Assembly (NCBI GenBank): GCA_023248995.1
Contig: JAHFDN010000022.1
Span: 1-48,815 of the forward strand
From: Candidatus Rokuibacteriota bacterium
GTDB taxonomy: Bacteria; Methylomirabilota; Methylomirabilia; Rokubacteriales; CSP1-6
Direction of reading: 5' to 3'
DNA length: 48,815 nucleotides
Below are positions 45,732 through 48,815 of this stretch, piece after piece; position 1 is the stretch's first letter; each line of letters begins with the position of its first letter. The position numbers were made by a program, and so were the translations under genes. Below the pieces are notes generated by a model. That model worked only from the letters and a program-made list of their open reading frames with translations, had not been told where the DNA came from and did not search any database.

Positions 45732-48700
45732 TCACGAGAGCTCTTGGAGGAGGGTCCGGGCGGCCGTCAGGTCGGCGGTGTCGAACCCCTCTGTGAACCA
45801 GCCGTAGCTGGCCGCGAGTAGGCGCCGGCCCTCCTCCCGTTTCCCCTGATGGCGGAGGAGCCCGGCGAGGCTCGTCGCCGCTCTGAGCTCCAGCGACTTT
45901 TCCTGCCGGGCCTGGGCAATCTCGATGGCGCGGCGAAAGCAGCCTTCGGCCTCCCGGGTGTCGCGGCCCGCCTGTCTCAGCAGCTCGCCGCGGACGCGGT
46001 GCAACTCGGATTCGTAGCTCCTATTCTCCTGGGGAATCCCCTCGGCCAGCACCTGGAGGCCCTTGTCGGGCTGGCCCACCTGGGCGTACGCCTCGGCGAG
46101 CGTCAAGAGACAGAGCGCTTCTCTCCATGTGACCCCGGCCGCCCGGGTCACGGCCAGGCCGCGCTCGAGGAGCGCGATGGCCTCCTCGGTATGTCCGCGC
46201 TCGAGCAGGCGTCGCGCCAGGATGAACGACCCGTGCTGGATCCAAGTCGAGAAGCCTTGCGCCGTGGCCAGGGTCACGAGGGCCTGGGCTTTCTCTTCGG
46301 CGGCGCTGCGATCGCCTCGCTGGTCGAGCACCCAGGCGGAGAAGTAGAGCGTGATCGTGGTGGTGAGGGGGTGCGCGAGCTCCTGCGCGAGGCTCAGGGC
46401 GTCTCGGACGCCCTTCAGGGCCTGGTCGGGGTAGCCGAGTATCCACCGGCTGAGGGCCCAGTGGTTCCGGCTGCACGCGCCCGGGTCGTGGCCCCCATAC
46501 AGGGCGGCGTGAGAGCGGTGCTGCACGGGATCATAGAGGGCGAAGCCTTGTTCGATGTGGGCCGTGGCGGAGACCAGCTCTCCCGCCCCGGTGAGGGTCG
46601 CCCAGAGGGAATGATGGGCTTCCAGGAGGAAGCCCCTGTCCTGGGCGGCCTGGGCCGCGCTCAAGAGCCGCGTGCCGAGCTCTCGGGCCGCGGGGTACTG
46701 CCCCCGGGAGACGTTGACGTACCAGAGGCCCCACAGCACCGGGAAGAGGCGCGAGGTGTCCTGGACCCGGCTGCAGAGTTCGTGGGCGTGCTTGTACGAA
46801 GCCTCAACCTCCCGGGCGCCGGCGCCCTTGGTCGCCATCAGCACGGGGCCGAGCTGGAGCCGCACATCGATGGTCTCTCTGAGGGCGTCCTCTGTCTCCG
46901 GCAGACGCGCGAGGGCCGACAGGGCCTGTTCGAAGAAGCCGATCCCCTCCGGGTAGGCGGAGTGAGCCACCGCCTTCGCGCCTGCCTGCCGGAGGTAAGT
47001 GACAGCCTTGGGCCAGAGCTCGCTTCGGAGCGCGTGGTGCGCTAGCCGGTCGATCTGCTCGGTGAGCCGGTCGGGATAGAGCCGCTCGAGCGCCTCCATG
47101 ATCCGCGCATGAAGGGCCCGCCGCCGCTCCTGGAGGAGGCTCCCGTAGGCGACCTGGTACGTGAGGCCGTGCTTGAAGGTGTACTCGAGGTCCGGGAAGA
47201 GGCTCGACTCGTAGAGGAACTCGGCGCCCTGAAGATGCGCGAGGCCCCGGCGGAGGGCCTCCTCCGGCTCTTCGGCGATGGCCGCGAGGAGGGTAAAGGG
47301 CACGTCTTCCCCGATGACGGCGGCGGCTTGGAGGAGGCGCTTCTCCTCTGGCGGGAGACGGTCGATCCGGGCCGCCAGGATCGCCTGGACCGTGGCCGGG
47401 ACCGTGATGCTCGGGAGGGCCTTGGTCAGGCGATAGGCGCCGGCTTCGCCCGCGAGGGCCTGGGTCTCCACGAGGGTCCGCACGCTCTCTTCCAGGAAGA
47501 AGGGGTTCCCCTCCGTCCGCTCAATGAGGAGGCGCTTGAGGGGGTGGAGGGTGGGGTCGTTCCCCATGAGGGCCTGGAGGAGCTCCTCGGCGCTGTCGGA
47601 CGGAAGCGGGTCGATGCGGAGCTGCGTGTAGTAGGTCTTGCTCCCCCACCCGTGCTGGTACTCGGGGCGATAGTTCGCCAGGAAGAGGATGCGCGCGGTG
47701 GGCAGGCTCTCGACCAGGCTGTCCAGGAGCGCCTGGGTCTCAGAGTCGATCCAGTGCAGATCCTCGAAGACCAAGCAGAGGGGCTGGACCTGGCTCTCGC
47801 GGAGCAGTAGGCGCTTGACGGCCTCCAGCGTCCGCCGGCGGCGCTGGGGGGGCTCGAGAGCCTGCCACTCTCGATCCTCGACCGGCACGTCCAGGAGCCC
47901 GAGGAAGGCCAGGAGAGTGGGCTCCAGAGCCCGATCCAGCGTCAGGAGCTTGCCGGTGATCCTCTCGCGCATCTTGCGCCCGTCGTCGCGCGACTCGATC
48001 TGAAAATAGGCCTTGAGGAGATCGATGACGGGGAGGTACGGCGTGGCCTTGCCGTAGGAGACCGAGCCCGATTCCAGGACGAGCCAGCCGTGGGTCCGGT
48101 AAGAATGGATGAACTCCCAGAAGAGGCGGGATTTGCCCACGCCGGGATCGCCCATGAGGGCCACCATCTGGCCGTGGCCGGCCCGGGCCCGCTCGAGGGC
48201 CTGGCGGAGCTGGTCGAGTTCGGCCGACCGCCCCACGAAGCGGGTCAGTCCCCGCGCGGCCGCGGCCTGGAGCCGCGTCCGGGTGGGCGCGGCGCCCGCC
48301 AGCTCGAACATCTCCACCGGGTCTGGTAGCCCCTTGACCGGGACCGGCCCCAGGGATTTGACCTGGATGAACCCTTCGGCCAGTCGGAGCGTTTCGGCGG
48401 TCAGCCGGATGCTCCCGGGGGACGCGAGTTGCTCCATCCGGGCCGCCAGGTGCGTCGTCTGGCCCACCGCCGTGTAGTCCATGTGCAGGTCGCTGCCGAT
48501 GGCCCGGACCACCACCTCCCCCGAGTTGAGGCCGATCCGGATCTGGACCTCGATCCCGTGGGTGCGGCGGACCTCTTCAGTGTAGCGGCGGATCGCCGAC
48601 TGCATGGCGAGGGCCGCGTAGCACGCCCGCACCGCGTGGTCCTCGTGGGCGAGCGGGGCGCCGAAGAGGGCCATGATCCCGTCGCCCATGACCTGGTTCA

Positions 48701-48815
48701 CGGTTCCCTCGTACCGATGGACCGCCTCCATCATGCGTTCGAGGACGGGGTCCAGCAGCTTCCGCGCCTCCTCAGGGTCGCGATCGGCCAATAATTCCAT
48801 CGAGCCCTTGAGATC
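45732..48815 (-). CDS. Adenylate/guanylate cyclase, AAA ATPase and TPR multidomain regulator (5' end cut)
   Basis: At least 1027 residues; the start lies beyond the window (visible frame begins DLKGSMELLADRDP). Class III cyclase domain: VNQVMGDGIMALFGAPLAHE with the second metal Asp, IGLNSGEVVVRAIGSD, and the end TAVGQTTHLAARMEQ. Then an AAA/STAND-type ATPase: Walker A GDPGVGKSRL, Walker B CLVFEDLHWID, FVGRSAELDQLRQALERA. The long C-terminal half is TPR-like helical repeats with an ATP-binding-linked winged helix (LLQAAAVIGEDVPFTLL). Such proteins are probably sensors of unknown signal. Full-length relatives often carry N-terminal zinc ribbons. Confidence 0.92.
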   Translation of the reverse strand, partial: DLKGSMELLADRDPEEARKLLDPVLERMMEAVHRYEGTVNQVMGDGIMALFGAPLAHEDHAVRACYAALAMQSAIRRYTEEVRRTHGIEVQIRIGLNSGEVVVRAIGSDLHMDYTAVGQTTHLAARMEQLASPGSIRLTAETLRLAEGFIQVKSLGPVPVKGLPDPVEMFELAGAAPTRTRLQAAAARGLTRFVGRSAELDQLRQALERARAGHGQMVALMGDPGVGKSRLFWEFIHSYRTHGWLVLESGSVSYGKATPYLPVIDLLKAYFQIESRDDGRKMRERITGKLLTLDRALEPTLLAFLGLLDVPVEDREWQALEPPQRRRRTLEAVKRLLLRESQVQPLCLVFEDLHWIDSETQALLDSLVESLPTARILFLANYRPEYQHGWGSKTYYTQLRIDPLPSDSAEELLQALMGNDPTLHPLKRLLIERTEGNPFFLEESVRTLVETQALAGEAGAYRLTKALPSITVPATVQAILAARIDRLPPEEKRLLQAAAVIGEDVPFTLLAAIAEEPEEALRRGLAHLQGAEFLYESSLFPDLEYTFKHGLTYQVAYGSLLQERRRALHARIMEALERLYPDRLTEQIDRLAHHALRSELWPKAVTYLRQAGAKAVAHSAYPEGIGFFEQALSALARLPETEDALRETIDVRLQLGPVLMATKGAGAREVEASYKHAHELCSRVQDTSRLFPVLWGLWYVNVSRGQYPAARELGTRLLSAAQAAQDRGFLLEAHHSLWATLTGAGELVSATAHIEQGFALYDPVQHRSHAALYGGHDPGACSRNHWALSRWILGYPDQALKGVRDALSLAQELAHPLTTTITLYFSAWVLDQRGDRSAAEEKAQALVTLATAQGFSTWIQHGSFILARRLLERGHTEEAIALLERGLAVTRAAGVTWREALCLLTLAEAYAQVGQPDKGLQVLAEGIPQENRSYESELHRVRGELLRQAGRDTREAEGCFRRAIEIAQARQEKSLELRAATSLAGLLRHQGKREEGRRLLAASYGWFTEGFDTADLTAARTLLQELS

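Noticed and set aside
45550-45735. 61-codon minus-strand ORF
   Set aside because: No ribosome site, low-complexity basic product and no conservation signal; looks like a chance frame.

Overview
The window is chromosomal DNA from a high-GC bacterium. Genes are dense, often overlap by ATGA, GTGA or TTGA, and sit in short co-directional runs. Several traits would fit an uncultured soil or groundwater lineage such as Candidatus Rokubacteria (Methylomirabilota): NAD-type formate dehydrogenase, a UbiD/UbiA/UbiE set, an adenylate cyclase-AAA-TPR giant, many radical SAM enzymes, and probable selenocysteine use. That assignment is an inference from gene content; there is no rRNA in the window.

Layout. 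0-5.2 kb: end of uvrA, pyk, an enoyl-CoA hydratase, a coiled-coil protein and a glutaredoxin-DinB fusion read through an in-frame TGA. 5.3-10.4 kb: a SUMF1-domain protein (minus strand), then an aminotransferase, a lone TPP-enzyme middle domain, a split YeeE/YedE transporter, an exported rhodanese and a tandem-thioredoxin-fold protein. 10.4-19.9 kb: housekeeping and transport genes, including AmrS-type radical SAM, a DNA-repair-linked radical SAM, DedA, YetF-like, a KimA-like permease and an MFS carrier. 19.9-29.7 kb: a chrB-cupin-MFS operon divergent from an ornithine cyclodeaminase homologue, then a cell-envelope group (beta-lactamase/NamZ fusion, polysaccharide deacetylase, putative glycoside hydrolase). 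29.7-35.9 kb: formate dehydrogenase (fdsA and a fused fdsG-fdsB) downstream of queD-queE-queC. 36-38.7 kb: small orphan genes, palindromic GC repeats, a lipoprotein of lower GC and a duplicated flank. 38.7-42.1 kb: ubiD-ubiA-ubiE, and HU in the opposite direction. 42.1-45.7 kb: tRNA-Gln and tRNA-Glu, then an accessory island with a serine-recombinase remnant, an IS3-family element and a two-gene module led by a PD-(D/E)XK nuclease-like protein. 45.7 kb to the end: a cyclase/AAA/TPR regulator cut by the window edge.

The main discovery is three candidate selenoproteins within 6 kb (4.4-10.4 kb). In each, a TGA replaces the cysteine expected at a conserved functional position: UxxC in glutaredoxin, GGYUPG in YedE, UPYC in the tandem thioredoxin fold. 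Homologous protein continues in the same frame after the TGA, and a stem-loop at SECIS distance follows. The glutaredoxin hairpin is the strongest. The formate dehydrogenase, a classic selenoprotein, instead has cysteine at that site. No Sec machinery (selA, selB, selC, selD) lies in the window. Second-tier observations are the nuclease module in the island and a GC-rich palindromic repeat that forms part of the ubiE N-terminus.
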